From the NCBI GenBank assembly GCA_964610885.1, contig CAZSWR010000009.1, forward strand, positions 1 through 56,776: a stretch of 56,776 nt of DNA, in the 5' to 3' direction. Made by a program: the position numbers and the translations under genes. Numbering within the stretch: position 1 is the stretch's first letter; each line of letters begins with the position of its first letter. The notes below the pieces were generated by a model. That model worked only from the letters and a program-made list of their open reading frames with translations. It searched no databases and had not been told where the DNA came from. This document shows positions 16,582 through 26,505 of this stretch, piece after piece. Source of the stretch: CAZSWR01 sp964610885 (lineage in GTDB: Bacteria; Bacteroidota; Ignavibacteria; Kapaibacteriales; UBA2268).

Positions 16582-17766
16582 ATGAAAGTTCCCCTTTTAG
16601 ACCTGAAGTTGCAATACAGCACAATTATGGACGAAGTCGAACCGGCTATGCTTCGCGTGGCGCGTTCGCAGATGCTGATTCTCGGCGAAGAAGTTGCAAA
16701 ACTGGAAAAAACACTTGCCGGTTACTGTGGCGCCAAACATGCCGTTACAGTTTCGAGCGGCACCGATGCCCTACTGGCCGCGCTCATGGCCATCGACATC
16801 AAAGCCGGAGACGAAGTTATCGTCCCGACGTATTCATTCTTTGCCACGGCAGGAATCGTGGCCCGCTTGGGAGCCAAACCGGTTTTCGTCGATAGCGACC
16901 CCGTTACGTTCAATATCGACCCCATGCTGATCGAAAAGGCTATCACAAAGAATACCAAAGCAATTATTCCCGTGCACCTCTACGGCCAATCTGCCGATAT
17001 GAAACCAATACTCGAGATCGCCAAAGCGCATTCGATACCCGTGGTCGAGGACTGCGCCCAAGCAATCGGCGCCCAATACTCAGACGGCCGACCGGTCGGT
17101 TCGATGGGCCTGATGGGATGCTATTCGTTCTATCCCACGAAGAACCTCGGCGCTTTCGGCGAGGGTGGCTTTGTGGTTACCAGCGACGACGCGCTCGCCG
17201 AAAAACTAATCCAAATGCGCAACCACGGCATGGCTCCGAAGTACTACCACAGTTTCGTTGGCGGTAACTTCCGTTTGGACGCCATCCAAGCCGCCGTGCT
17301 CAACGTCAAATTCCCGCATTTGGAGGCATGGCACGAAGGCCGCCGGAAGAATGCAGAACTCTATAATAAATACTTCGTCCAGGCAGGGCTGGCCACCGAA
17401 CCCGGCAAAACCCAATTCTCGCCGGACAACAAAGTGCTTCTGCCCGGAGCGGTCCATAAATCATCCGGCCAAACAAACTACCACATCTATAACCAGTACA
17501 TTATCCGCGTGCGCCATCGCGACGAACTCCGCGCATTCCTCGGCGAAAACGAAATCGGGTCGGAGATCTACTATCCCGTGCCGTTCCATCGCCAGAAATG
17601 CTTCGAATACCTCGGCGCTGCCGATGCGAATTTCCCCGTGGCCAACAGCTTCGCCGAATCGAGCATTGCTCTGCCAATATTCCCCGAGCTGACACGTGAG
17701 CAAATTTCGTTCGTAGTCGAGAAAATTGCTGGCTTCGCGAAGCTCTGCCCGTCCGCAAGAGCATAA
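16582..17766 (+). CDS. DegT/DnrJ/EryC1/StrS family PLP-dependent sugar aminotransferase
   Basis: 394 residues. These enzymes transaminate keto-sugar nucleotides for surface glycans. The PLP lysine is K187 in YPTKNLGAFGEGG. The cofactor-binding ATVSSGTDALLAAL-like segment is near residue 55 and VEDCAQAIGA near 155. The active-site NFRLDAIQAAVL is also present. It lies close to two glycosyltransferases but on the other strand. The 3' end abuts a bidirectional terminator shared with the convergent helicase gene. The particular sugar is unknown. Confidence 0.92.
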   Translation: MKVPLLDLKLQYSTIMDEVEPAMLRVARSQMLILGEEVAKLEKTLAGYCGAKHAVTVSSGTDALLAALMAIDIKAGDEVIVPTYSFFATAGIVARLGAKPVFVDSDPVTFNIDPMLIEKAITKNTKAIIPVHLYGQSADMKPILEIAKAHSIPVVEDCAQAIGAQYSDGRPVGSMGLMGCYSFYPTKNLGAFGEGGFVVTSDDALAEKLIQMRNHGMAPKYYHSFVGGNFRLDAIQAAVLNVKFPHLEAWHEGRRKNAELYNKYFVQAGLATEPGKTQFSPDNKVLLPGAVHKSSGQTNYHIYNQYIIRVRHRDELRAFLGENEIGSEIYYPVPFHRQKCFEYLGAADANFPVANSFAESSIALPIFPELTREQISFVVEKIAGFAKLCPSARA

Positions 17767-17799
17767 CCGTACCGAATAGACCAAGAAATTAAGCAATTC

Positions 17800-17840
17800 A
17801 AAAAAAGCAGTGGAGCTACCCCAAGCCCCACTGCTTTTTT
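17800..17840. terminator. Bidirectional terminator between convergent genes
   Basis: AAAAAAGCAGTGG and CCACTGCTTTTTT form a strong stem with an A-run on one side and a T-run on the other. It serves both the aminotransferase (+) and the UvrD-like helicase (-). Confidence 0.85.
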
Positions 17841-17886
17841 ATAAGTATTGAATCAAATTGAGAAACTACAAAGAGGCTATCGCCAC

Positions 17887-20139
17887 TTATTTTACTTTGT
17901 TCAGCTTTGCGTATTGCAGAAGCAATTTCTTGCGGCCAACGTTTTTGAAAAATACTGTGGCGCTGCGCGTGGTGCCGAAGCCGTCCAAACTCTCGATTTT
18001 CCCTTCGCCGAATTGCGCGTGGGAGACGGTGTCGCCCTTGCGGAAGCCGTCCTGGAGCGTGGGAGTGAGCTGCGAGTAGGACTCGTTTTTCGGAATATCG
18101 TTGAAAACGACTCTTTCGGCGTGGAATTCCTGCCGAGGCGCGGGTTTGCGTTGGTTCTCGCGCCAATTGAGGTGTTTGCTTTCGATTTCGAAAAGGAATG
18201 GCGACGGGGCCTGGTTGGAATACTCGCCGAAGCGGTTGCGGCGCTGGGCCAGCGTGAGGAAAAGCTTCTGCTCGGCGCGAGTTATTCCTACGTAGAACAG
18301 GCGGCGCTCCTCTTCGAGTTCGTCTGGGTGCTGGTCTGCCCGTTGCATTGGGAAAAGGCCTTTCTCCATGCCTGCCAGGAATACGTATGGGAACTCCAAG
18401 CCCTTGGCGGAGTGCAGCGTCATAACCTTGACTGTATTCTCGCCTGTGTCTGCATTGTCTATTTCCGAGGCGAGCGAGATCTGCGAAAGATAGGCCTCGA
18501 GCGAAGGTTCCTCTTCGGTTTTGAAGTAGTGCATCAGGTCGGAGATCAATTGGGCGATGTTGTTATACCTGTCCAACGAATCTTCTGTGTTCAAATCTTT
18601 GTACAATTGCATCATTCCGGTCGATTCGATGTACGCGCGCAGTATGGCCGGATCTTTCTTCTCGGCGAATTGGTCGATGAAGGATTGGATCATCGATTGG
18701 AATTCTTTGGTGGCCAGTACGGCTCTTTTCTGTAGCTCGCCGATTTCTTCGGAGCGGCGGAATGCCTCGAAAAGCGGAATCTCGTTCCTTTGGGCGAAAT
18801 CGCGCAAGTGCCGGACCGACGTGGGGCCGATCGAACGAGGCGGTTCGTTTAGCACTCGGACGAGCGATTCGGAATCTTTTGGATTAATGAGCAATTTCAG
18901 GTACGAGACAGTATCTTTGATTTCTTTGCGCTTGAAAAACGACATGCCTCCGACCACGATGTACGGAATTCGGCTGCGTTTGAAGGCATTTTCGATGGCG
19001 AGCGATTGGGCATTCGTACGGTATAGGACGGAGAAGTCTCGGAATTCCATTTTGTCTGCGCTTTTGCGCATCATAATCGTGTCTGCAATTTTTTCGGCTT
19101 CGGCGCGGTCGTCTGCGCATTCCAAGACGTCGATCGGCTCGCCTACGGGATTCGACGTCCAGAGGTTTTTGGGCAGTTGTTTGCGGTTGCGTTTGATGAC
19201 CGAACCGGCAGCGTTGATGATGGTTTGCGTGGAGCGGTAGTTCTGCTCCAAACGAATAGTCTTGCAGTTCGGGTAGTCCCTCTCGAATTCCAGGATATTG
19301 CGTATATCGGCGCCGCGCCAGCGGTAAATACTTTGGGCATCGTCCCCGACCACGCATATATTTTTATATTTGCTGGCAAGCATTTCGATGGCCATGTATT
19401 GCGCGCGGTTTGTGTCCTGGTACTCGTCGACGAGTATGTATTTGAAGCGTTCGCTGTAAGCATCGAGCACTTGTGGATTGTTCTGAATCAGGTGGATCAT
19501 ATTAATCAGCAAATCGTCGAAATCCATTGCATTGTTGGAGCGTAGGCCGCGTTCGTACGCCTCGAAGATTTGCGCAACTTGTTTGTCTGCCGAGTTGTCG
19601 GCGCTTGCGGCAAATTCTTGCCAAGATTTCATATTGTTCTTTGCCGATGAAATCTTTCCGCGAACGGCTTGCGGAGAGATTTGTTGGATCGAAATACCTG
19701 CCTGGTTCATAATCGAGCGCACGAGGCTGGTCGAATCGTCTGTATCGTATATGGAAAACGATGTGGTATATCCGAGCAAATGCGCTTCGCGGCGGAGAAT
19801 TCGTGCGAAAACCGAGTGGAAAGTGCCGGCAGTAATTGCATTGGCTTGGCCGGGCGTGAGCATCGAAGCGATGCGCTTTTTCATCTCGTCGGCGGCCTTG
19901 TTCGTGAATGTTAGCGCCAGAATATTGAAAGGTGCGATGCCTTGCTCCACCATGTATGCGATTCTGTTTGTCAGCACGCGGGTTTTGCCGCTGCCAGCGC
20001 CGGCGATGATCAGCAGCGCTCCGTCGATGTGGCGGACGGCTTCGGCTTGGGGCGCGTTAAGCCCTTTGAAAATTACTGATGGCGCGCCCGATGGGCCATT
20101 CTCTATGTTTTGCGAATCTTTGACTAATTTTAAACTCAT
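17887..20139 (-). CDS. pcrA: UvrD/PcrA-like superfamily 1 DNA helicase
   Basis: 750 residues from the ATG at 20139. An upstream extension of 38 codons without homology is rejected. It unwinds DNA 3'-5' in repair and in removal of recombinases and replication blocks. Walker A is AGAGSGKTRVLT near residue 44, motif II is VDEYQDTNRAQY, and motif IV-VI segments such as SAKGLEFPYVFLAGMEKGLF and EERRLFYVGITRAEQKL are intact. The C-terminus has the PcrA-type module (HAQFGEGKIESLDGFG ... LLQYAKL) that binds RNA polymerase in Gram-positive PcrA. It is probably monocistronic. Confidence 0.93.
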   Translation of the reverse strand: MSLKLVKDSQNIENGPSGAPSVIFKGLNAPQAEAVRHIDGALLIIAGAGSGKTRVLTNRIAYMVEQGIAPFNILALTFTNKAADEMKKRIASMLTPGQANAITAGTFHSVFARILRREAHLLGYTTSFSIYDTDDSTSLVRSIMNQAGISIQQISPQAVRGKISSAKNNMKSWQEFAASADNSADKQVAQIFEAYERGLRSNNAMDFDDLLINMIHLIQNNPQVLDAYSERFKYILVDEYQDTNRAQYMAIEMLASKYKNICVVGDDAQSIYRWRGADIRNILEFERDYPNCKTIRLEQNYRSTQTIINAAGSVIKRNRKQLPKNLWTSNPVGEPIDVLECADDRAEAEKIADTIMMRKSADKMEFRDFSVLYRTNAQSLAIENAFKRSRIPYIVVGGMSFFKRKEIKDTVSYLKLLINPKDSESLVRVLNEPPRSIGPTSVRHLRDFAQRNEIPLFEAFRRSEEIGELQKRAVLATKEFQSMIQSFIDQFAEKKDPAILRAYIESTGMMQLYKDLNTEDSLDRYNNIAQLISDLMHYFKTEEEPSLEAYLSQISLASEIDNADTGENTVKVMTLHSAKGLEFPYVFLAGMEKGLFPMQRADQHPDELEEERRLFYVGITRAEQKLFLTLAQRRNRFGEYSNQAPSPFLFEIESKHLNWRENQRKPAPRQEFHAERVVFNDIPKNESYSQLTPTLQDGFRKGDTVSHAQFGEGKIESLDGFGTTRSATVFFKNVGRKKLLLQYAKLNKVK

Positions 20140-20343
20140 TGGAAAACTGTATCCGAAAAAAGATGCAATATACGAAATCTTACAATTCCATTTACAAAGA
20201 GCTTTGGCATGGACGCTTGAGTGAGGGCTTTGATATGGGAAACTTAGTGCCAATGTGGAATGCAGACATTAGTTCATATGTATTGCAAGAAAATCGAATC
20301 TCAAAAACTCATTATTCGCTTATATTTATGATGGTTATCAATA

Positions 20344-20462
20344 ACACACCCCTAAATCCCCTCTTCCTAGAGTGGACTTAAAAAACAATTTATGCAACAC
20401 TAATTATTATATTAGACAAATTATTATCCACCTCTAATAAGAGGGGGTTAGTGGGTGTGTCG
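20344..20462. repeat. 119-bp imperfect inverted repeat of the ACACACCCC..CCCCTCTT type
   Basis: The left arm (about 20344-20376, ACACACCCCTAAATCCCC...) and the right arm (20428-20462, whose reverse complement reads ACACACCCACTAACCCCC...) are homologous over about 33 bases, with an AT-rich centre. A shorter relative lies at 46341-46377. It occupies the 650-bp gap between the helicase start and the M16 peptidase gene; the rest of the gap is AT-rich with nothing I can name. Confidence 0.6.
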
Positions 20463-20789
20463 CACAATTAGATTGACGCGCTGAATTTTTAAAGAATAGT
20501 TTCTACTTCTTTGATTTATGCACGGTACCAACAGAAAGCGTAATAGAACCAAAAACTCTGAATGGTTCCACAGAAATCATGGCTCCACCTGAACATTTCA
20601 ACAAATCACTAATATCATTATTATCAACGACTTAGTGTGAATTTTTAATTCTCATTTGGAATCAATTTTCTTCTTTTCTCTTTTTTTGAAACTTTTTGCC
20701 AAATTAATCATCTTACACATAGAGCCTACGATTTGGCTACGTTCTTACCAAACAAAGAAAATATTTTTAATTATCATTAGGATTGCTTT

Positions 20790-23606
20790 ATGATTAGGAA
20801 ATTATTTAGCATAACGGCTATGTTATGCCTTATTGCAACGATTGGATTTGCCCAAAGCGGCAACTTCGATTTCTCGAACATGAATGCCCAACCGCCAATA
20901 GATAAAAATGTGAGAATTGGCACTCTGGCAAACGGGTTGAAATACTATGTCCGAGCAAACAAAACCCCAGAGAAGCACGCCCACCTTCGCATCATCGTTA
21001 AAACAGGCTCTGCCTACGAAGACGACGACCAGCAGGGATTGGCGCACTTCTGCGAGCACATGGCCTTCAACGGGACGAAACTCTTCCCGAAGAATGAAAT
21101 CCTGAACTATTTGCAGAAAATGGGCCTGCAATTTGGTAACGACGTGAACGCCGGAACCGGTATGGACGAAACACAGTACGAACTTCCCATCCCGACGGAC
21201 AATCCCGGTTTGGTCGATACCGCACTGCTTATTCTGCGCGAATGGGCGCATAATGTATCGTATGATGACGATGACATCGATAACGAACGCGGTGTTATTA
21301 TTTCCGAATGGCGCCAGCGCAACAACACAAATTTCCGCATCTTGCAACAATCACTCGGCAAATTGTTCTACAACTCGAAATATGCTGTCCGCAATGGTAT
21401 CGGCGACACTGCCTTCCTGAATTCGTTCCCGCATTCGGCAATCAAGCGATTCTACAAGGAATGGTACCGCCCGGACATCATGGCAGTCGTGGCCGTTGGC
21501 GATTTCGATCCCGAATATATCGAGAAAAAGATTGTTTCCATCTTCTCCGAGATTCCCAAATACGACAATCCCCGCCCGCGGGAAGTGATCGATATGCCAT
21601 TCCACAAGGAAACTCTGGTGGCGATCTGTAAGGACAAAGAGCTTACGACTGACGAATGCAGTATCTATATTAAATTGCCGAAATCGCAGAGCACAACCCT
21701 TCAAGAGATTCGCAACAACACTCGCAACACACTTTTCGGAATCATGATGAACCAGCGCTATGCCGAAATCGTCCGCAAGCCCAATCCTCCGTTCCTACAG
21801 GCCGGCGCGGGCCGCTCAGGATTCATGGGCAACAAAGACGCATATTTCGTCGGCGTGGCAACTAAAACAGGCGACATAATGAAAGGCCTCGACGCCGCAT
21901 TGGCCGAGCAATTCAGATTGAAACAACACGGTTTCCTCAAATCCGAACTTGAACGCGCAAAGACTCAATACATGACCGGATTCGAAAAAATCTACAAAGA
22001 GAAGAACAAAACAAGATCTTCGGCCTACGTCAATGAATACACAAAGAACTTCACCGATGGAGACGAGATACCCGGCATCGACTATGAATATGAATTCTAC
22101 AAAAAATTCGTTCCCGAAATCTCGCTCGAAGAAATGAACTCGCTCATCGCCCAATACCTTACGAAAGAAAACTGCGTTTTCCAAGTTTCTTTGGCCGAAA
22201 AGGATGGCGCTAAATATCCGACCGAAGAAGAATTTATCCGCTTGTGGGACGATGCCGCATCGAAAAGCTATTCCGAATGGAAAGATGTGGCCGTCAACAA
22301 ACCATTGCTGAAGAAAAAAATCAAACCCGGAAAAATTACCGACGAAAAGAGAAATGAAAAGTTAGGCACTGTGGAGCTGACGCTCTCGAACGGAACAAAG
22401 GCCATACTGAAGAAAACAAATTACAAAGACGACGAGATCCTTTTCAGGGCCTACCGCTTTGGTGGTGCATCGCTTGCAAGCGACGAAGAGCTCCCGAACG
22501 CCAGCCAAGCCGCTTCGTTCATTTCTCAATTTGGCTTGGGCGAACTCGACAACACATCGCTCCAGAAAGCCCTCACCGGGAAAATCGCCTCTGCTGCTCC
22601 TTTCATCGATGAAAACATCGAAGGTTTGAACGGAGGATCGTCCGTCAAGGACCAAGAAACTATGTTCCAGCTTATTCATCTGTACTTCACTGCTCCACGC
22701 ACAGACAACGAAGCCTTCAAATCGATCGTCGAGAGGATCGGCGCTTCGCTCGAAAACAATGCAAACAGCCCTGAATCCATTTTCGCCGATACCATACAAA
22801 CCGTATTAGCGGGATACAACAAACGCGAAGTGCCGTTCACAAAATCTGTACTCGAAAAAATCAATATTGACAAGCTCTATGACTTTTACAACGAACGCTA
22901 CTCTAACGCCAATGGATTCACTTTCTTCTTTGTCGGGAATTTCGACGTGGACTCGATCAAGCAGTTCATTGCCCAGTATATTGGCTCGCTTCCGAGCAAC
23001 GAAAAAACGGAGAACTTCCGCGACAATGGCGTCCGCACGCCCAAAGGATCGCTCCGCCGCGATGTCGTCGCCGGCCAAGTGGACAAGAGCACAGTAAAAC
23101 TCTTTTTGACGGGAGACTTCGATTGGTCCAGGAAGAACCGTTACGAATTCAACGCAATGGCAGAAGTATTGGAAATCAAATTCCTCGAAGTGATCCGCGA
23201 GAAGCTATCGGGTGTCTATTCGCCGGCAATTAGCGGATATGTCTCGAAATATCCTGTGCCGACTTATACCGTCGAGATCGATTTCATTTGCCAACCGGAA
23301 CGTGTCGATGAATTGATTGCAGCCACCAAAGAGTTGTTCAAAGAAATGCAGAAAAACTCCGACGATGTTGCGACAGCCAAAGTAAAGAAAAACCACGAAG
23401 TGCAGTACAAACAGAACTTCGAAAGAAATGAATACTGGCTCTCATCGCTGTATAACTACAATTTTTACGGCGAATCTCCAGAATACATTCTGAACTTCAT
23501 GGAATACGTCAATGGGCTTTCGGCAAACGACGTCCAGCGCAGCGCAAAGAAATACCTCAAAGAGGACACAATGAAATGCTTCACGTTGATGCCCCAGAAG
23601 AACTAA
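20790..23606 (+). CDS. Secreted M16 family zinc peptidase (PqqL/pitrilysin-like), two-domain
   Basis: 938 residues with a signal peptide (ITAMLCLIATIGFAQ), so it acts in the periplasm or outer membrane. The inverted zinc motif H86-F-C-E89-H90 (HFCEHMAFNGT) and the downstream glutamate E166 in DNERGVIISEW are intact. A second, inactive M16 half follows (KINIDKLYDFYNERYSNANG, FFFVGNF), giving the usual clam-shell of about 930 residues. It likely degrades peptides taken up or left in the envelope. A terminator follows closely. It appears monocistronic. Confidence 0.92.
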   Translation: MIRKLFSITAMLCLIATIGFAQSGNFDFSNMNAQPPIDKNVRIGTLANGLKYYVRANKTPEKHAHLRIIVKTGSAYEDDDQQGLAHFCEHMAFNGTKLFPKNEILNYLQKMGLQFGNDVNAGTGMDETQYELPIPTDNPGLVDTALLILREWAHNVSYDDDDIDNERGVIISEWRQRNNTNFRILQQSLGKLFYNSKYAVRNGIGDTAFLNSFPHSAIKRFYKEWYRPDIMAVVAVGDFDPEYIEKKIVSIFSEIPKYDNPRPREVIDMPFHKETLVAICKDKELTTDECSIYIKLPKSQSTTLQEIRNNTRNTLFGIMMNQRYAEIVRKPNPPFLQAGAGRSGFMGNKDAYFVGVATKTGDIMKGLDAALAEQFRLKQHGFLKSELERAKTQYMTGFEKIYKEKNKTRSSAYVNEYTKNFTDGDEIPGIDYEYEFYKKFVPEISLEEMNSLIAQYLTKENCVFQVSLAEKDGAKYPTEEEFIRLWDDAASKSYSEWKDVAVNKPLLKKKIKPGKITDEKRNEKLGTVELTLSNGTKAILKKTNYKDDEILFRAYRFGGASLASDEELPNASQAASFISQFGLGELDNTSLQKALTGKIASAAPFIDENIEGLNGGSSVKDQETMFQLIHLYFTAPRTDNEAFKSIVERIGASLENNANSPESIFADTIQTVLAGYNKREVPFTKSVLEKINIDKLYDFYNERYSNANGFTFFFVGNFDVDSIKQFIAQYIGSLPSNEKTENFRDNGVRTPKGSLRRDVVAGQVDKSTVKLFLTGDFDWSRKNRYEFNAMAEVLEIKFLEVIREKLSGVYSPAISGYVSKYPVPTYTVEIDFICQPERVDELIAATKELFKEMQKNSDDVATAKVKKNHEVQYKQNFERNEYWLSSLYNYNFYGESPEYILNFMEYVNGLSANDVQRSAKKYLKEDTMKCFTLMPQKN

Positions 23607-23647
23607 GCAATCAAAACAAGCAAAACAATACTAACATGCAAAAAGAG

Positions 23648-23673
23648 GAGGCCCGAAAGCCTCCTTTTTTTTA
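23648..23673 (+). terminator. Rho-independent terminator after the M16 peptidase gene
   Basis: GGAGGC-CCGAAA-GCCTCC stem followed by eight T. Confidence 0.85.
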
Positions 23674-23803
23674 AAACAATTTTGTTTCATTGATTTATTT
23701 AGTTATATTGTGTTATAAGAACTTGACAATCAAATGTTTTTTAGTAAATCGTCCAATATGAATGAAAAGAAGGCGTAATCGCCTCTATGTTTAAGGACTG
23801 AAT

Positions 23804-24673
23804 ATGAAAACTAAACTCGCAACACTCCTTGCTTTCCTAACGGCAGCACTCGCTTCGAGCGCAGGCATATACAACAATGGTGCAAATATTGTCGTAACAA
23901 CTGGTACGTCGGTAGTGGTGCAGGGAGACATACGCAACGAAGATGCCCTCTCGGCCGGTACAATTATTAATGACGGTTCGATCTATGTGTCGGGCAACGT
24001 ATCGAATAATTCCACTGGCTATATGTTCGCAATCGACGGCACTGCCGGAACGCTTTATTTCAACGGAACGGGAAATCAATTGGTCAACGGTACCGGCACA
24101 TACAGATTCGAGAACGTTTCCGTGGCAGCCTCTTCGGTGCCAGTTGTTTCTCGGAACTCACTTGCACAGAATGTGGCGCTGAACGGGACGGGAACCAATC
24201 TTTCCATCACCAGCGATTTCAGAATCAGCGGCTCGCTCAGCGGCACCGGATTGGTTCAAGCAACCGGCAATGGATACTTGTCGATGAAGCCGACAAATAA
24301 CGTTTCGCTCAAATACCCGCTGACCGACGGCACAAACGACCTTTCATTCTCCATAACCACCACTTCGCAGCTGAACAACTACCTAAACGTTCGGCTCAAA
24401 GACCACTCGGCTGAAAGCCACGCAAGTATTGTGAATTTCTGGGATATTGCATGCTACGAAGAGTTTTCCAATGCCACAATATCGATGAATATTCCAAAAA
24501 CTGCCCTGAAATCTGGAACGTGGGCAAATTCCAATCAATTAAAGTATTTCGACCGCGTCGATAATCGTTACAAGATTATCCCTCAATCCCAAATAAGTAT
24601 TGAAAACAGCGCTAACGTCATCAGCGTTACTATCAATGGGGTCGGATCTGAAATTGCTACTACTATTGATTAA
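23804..24673 (+). CDS. Secreted repetitive beta-rich protein of unknown function
   Basis: 289 residues with a signal peptide (KLATLLAFLTAALASSAG). The body is rich in G, N, S and T with recurring short beta-turn units (VVQGDIRNEDALSAGTIIND, GSIYVSGNVSNNS, NGTGNQLVNGTGTYRFENV), suggesting a solenoid or adhesin-like fold. The C-terminal 90 residues lose this pattern (IVNFWDIACYEEFSNATISM) and may be a separate globular domain. AAGGA precedes the ATG. It is 18 bp upstream of the IPTL-tagged gene and probably co-transcribed. I do not recognise a named family. Confidence 0.75.
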   Translation: MKTKLATLLAFLTAALASSAGIYNNGANIVVTTGTSVVVQGDIRNEDALSAGTIINDGSIYVSGNVSNNSTGYMFAIDGTAGTLYFNGTGNQLVNGTGTYRFENVSVAASSVPVVSRNSLAQNVALNGTGTNLSITSDFRISGSLSGTGLVQATGNGYLSMKPTNNVSLKYPLTDGTNDLSFSITTTSQLNNYLNVRLKDHSAESHASIVNFWDIACYEEFSNATISMNIPKTALKSGTWANSNQLKYFDRVDNRYKIIPQSQISIENSANVISVTINGVGSEIATTID

Positions 24674-24691
24674 TAAACTAAAGGTGTTTAG

Positions 24692-25171
24692 ATGAAAAAA
24701 CTACTTTTCCTACTTGCACTCGCACTGATCATCCCATTCTCGGCCAAAGCCGAAATTGGAGTATTTGACGGAATTGTTACAATGGGCGCGCCCAACATCA
24801 CTTCTACCGGAGCTACATTCACTGCAGTTAGCAGTTTGATTGCCGACGACCCAATCGTAACCGCACGAGGATTTGTTTGGTCCACGTTGCCCAATCCTAC
24901 TGTCTCGCCGCAACAAGGCACGATTACTCCTTGTGGGACTGGTTCGTCCGCCGGGCCTATCGTTGAAACTTTCACCTACTCCCCTACTCTCGTTGCCAAC
25001 ACCACGTACCACGTGAAGGCGTATATTACCAATGCCGATGGCACATTCTATTCAGATGAGGTTACTTTCACGACCATTCCCACTCTCGGCGAATGGGGAT
25101 TGATTGCCTTTGGCAGCCTCATCGCTATTATTGGCGGTGTTGCCGTCTGGAGAAGGGTTAGCATAAGCTAA
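24692..25171 (+). CDS. Short secreted FN3-like protein with IPTL-CTERM sorting tag
   Basis: 159 residues: a signal peptide (KLLFLLALALIIPFSAKA), one fibronectin-III-like domain of the Bacteroidota surface-protein style (ARGFVWSTLPNPTVSPQQG, then NTTYHVKAYITNADGTFYSD), and a C-terminal tag I129-P-T-L-G-E-W-G, a hydrophobic helix, and terminal R-R. That tripartite end matches the IPTL-CTERM group of predicted protein-sorting signals, which imply processing at the inner membrane by an exosortase-like partner not visible here. It follows the upstream secreted gene by 18 bp and is closed by a terminator. Confidence 0.8.
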   Translation: MKKLLFLLALALIIPFSAKAEIGVFDGIVTMGAPNITSTGATFTAVSSLIADDPIVTARGFVWSTLPNPTVSPQQGTITPCGTGSSAGPIVETFTYSPTLVANTTYHVKAYITNADGTFYSDEVTFTTIPTLGEWGLIAFGSLIAIIGGVAVWRRVSIS

Positions 25172-25192
25172 CTGCCCCGACCAAGACTTGAG

Positions 25193-25227
25193 AACCTTCC
25201 CCGTTTCGCGTGGAAGGTTTTTTTTTG
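25193..25227 (+). terminator. Rho-independent terminator after the IPTL gene
   Basis: AACCTTCC and GGAAGGTT form an 8-bp stem around 11 bases, followed by a T-run. Confidence 0.85.
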
Positions 25228-25265
25228 ATAAACAATAATGAATGATTCATCCGGATTGAACAACC

Positions 25266-26183
25266 ATGAAACTTAACTTAGAAGAAGAAATCAAGCTGAG
25301 CCACGCCACAGGTACCGGATTCGATACCGACGACCTTGCCGAAGCATATGAATTCTGCAAAAGCATTGCGCTCGGGCACTACGAAAACTTCCCGGTCGGT
25401 TCGATCCTGATTAAAAGCAGCCTGCGCAAACATTTCTTCGCTGTATATTCATTTTCGCGCGTAGCCGATGATTTGGCCGATGAAACATCTGCGGCCATTT
25501 CGCCCGATGAACGCACCAAAGCATTAAACCGTTTCGAGGCATTGCTCTCCTCGCCGTCATCTGTTCGTAACCCCATATTCCTCGCCCTTCGGGACACAAT
25601 GAATCGGTTCGCAATTCCTCGAGAACCATTCTCGAGGCTCGTCGAAGCGTTTCGCCGCGATGTCGATTTCCGCCAAGCCGAGACTTGGGATGGCACAATT
25701 GACTATTGCCGCCACAGCGCGAATCCGGTCGGGGAAATCGTGCTTCGGTTGTTCGGGGCATATTCCGAGACCACAGCCCCCCTGTCCGATGCCATTTGCA
25801 CCGGCTTGCAACTCGTAAACTTTTGGCAAGACTTCTCGAGGGACCTACCGAACAATCGCTTCTACATACCACTCGAAATACTTCGCAAGCATGGCGTTAC
25901 GAACGAAACGCTTATGATCGATGCGAACGCACCAATTCAAGAACTAATCGTTAATGAAATCTGCGAGTTCTCTCGGGACTTCTTCGACCGTGGGAAAGCA
26001 CTCGTCGGGCACCTGAACGACTTCCGCCTGCGAATGGAAATCGCCGCAACGATTATGGGCGGCCAGGCTATCCTGAAGAAGGTTTATTCATCCGGCAAAT
26101 CTGTTTTCTCGTCGAGGCCGTCCATCGGAAGGTTGGAAATGGCAGGAATCCTGCTGAGAAGCCTTTGCTCATCGATATTTTGA
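25266..26183 (+). CDS. hpnC: Squalene/phytoene synthase family, HpnC-like
   Basis: 305 residues. Enzymes of this family join two C15 isoprenyl diphosphates head to head; HpnC makes hydroxysqualene from presqualene diphosphate in hopanoid synthesis. Both Asp-rich motifs are present: D68-D-L-A-D72 in FSRVADDLADE and D189-F-S-R-D193 in NFWQDFSRDLPNNRFYIP. The latter wording and the short N-terminus are typical of HpnC rather than of carotenoid CrtB. The partners HpnD and HpnE are not in the window, so the pathway must be completed elsewhere. Phytoene synthase is the alternative. Confidence 0.8.
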   Translation: MKLNLEEEIKLSHATGTGFDTDDLAEAYEFCKSIALGHYENFPVGSILIKSSLRKHFFAVYSFSRVADDLADETSAAISPDERTKALNRFEALLSSPSSVRNPIFLALRDTMNRFAIPREPFSRLVEAFRRDVDFRQAETWDGTIDYCRHSANPVGEIVLRLFGAYSETTAPLSDAICTGLQLVNFWQDFSRDLPNNRFYIPLEILRKHGVTNETLMIDANAPIQELIVNEICEFSRDFFDRGKALVGHLNDFRLRMEIAATIMGGQAILKKVYSSGKSVFSSRPSIGRLEMAGILLRSLCSSIF

Positions 26184-26505
26184 GTATTTTGGATACGCAA
26201 TATTCTTTAATCTTTTTATAGACAATTTCTCGGGCAATTAAATGATTCTGCCATTCCCACTCGAGCGGGATTCTCTTACAGTATCAAGTAGTTACTTGTT
26301 TTATCAAGTTTTTGAAGGTTAGCTTTCATCGAGGAAATGATATTATTCATTTTGTTCAATCCTTATCCAACCCTGTTTTTTGTCTTACTTTCAAAAAAAA
26401 ATAAACTGGCGGCCGCTACGAATTTCTTCAACAGTTCGGGCGTAAATTCGTCAGATACATGTTTGAGAAGTGCATTTGTGCCGAAATAAAAAAAGGATAC
26501 TCGCG
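26184..26505. other. Intergenic stretch without a recognisable gene
   Basis: A 322-bp AT-rich gap between hpnC and menA. It contains a small palindrome (CAAGTA-GT-TACTTG, 26285-26298) and poly-A/T tracts. A minus-strand frame here reads partly protein-like but overlaps the menA start and is not called. Confidence 0.5.
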
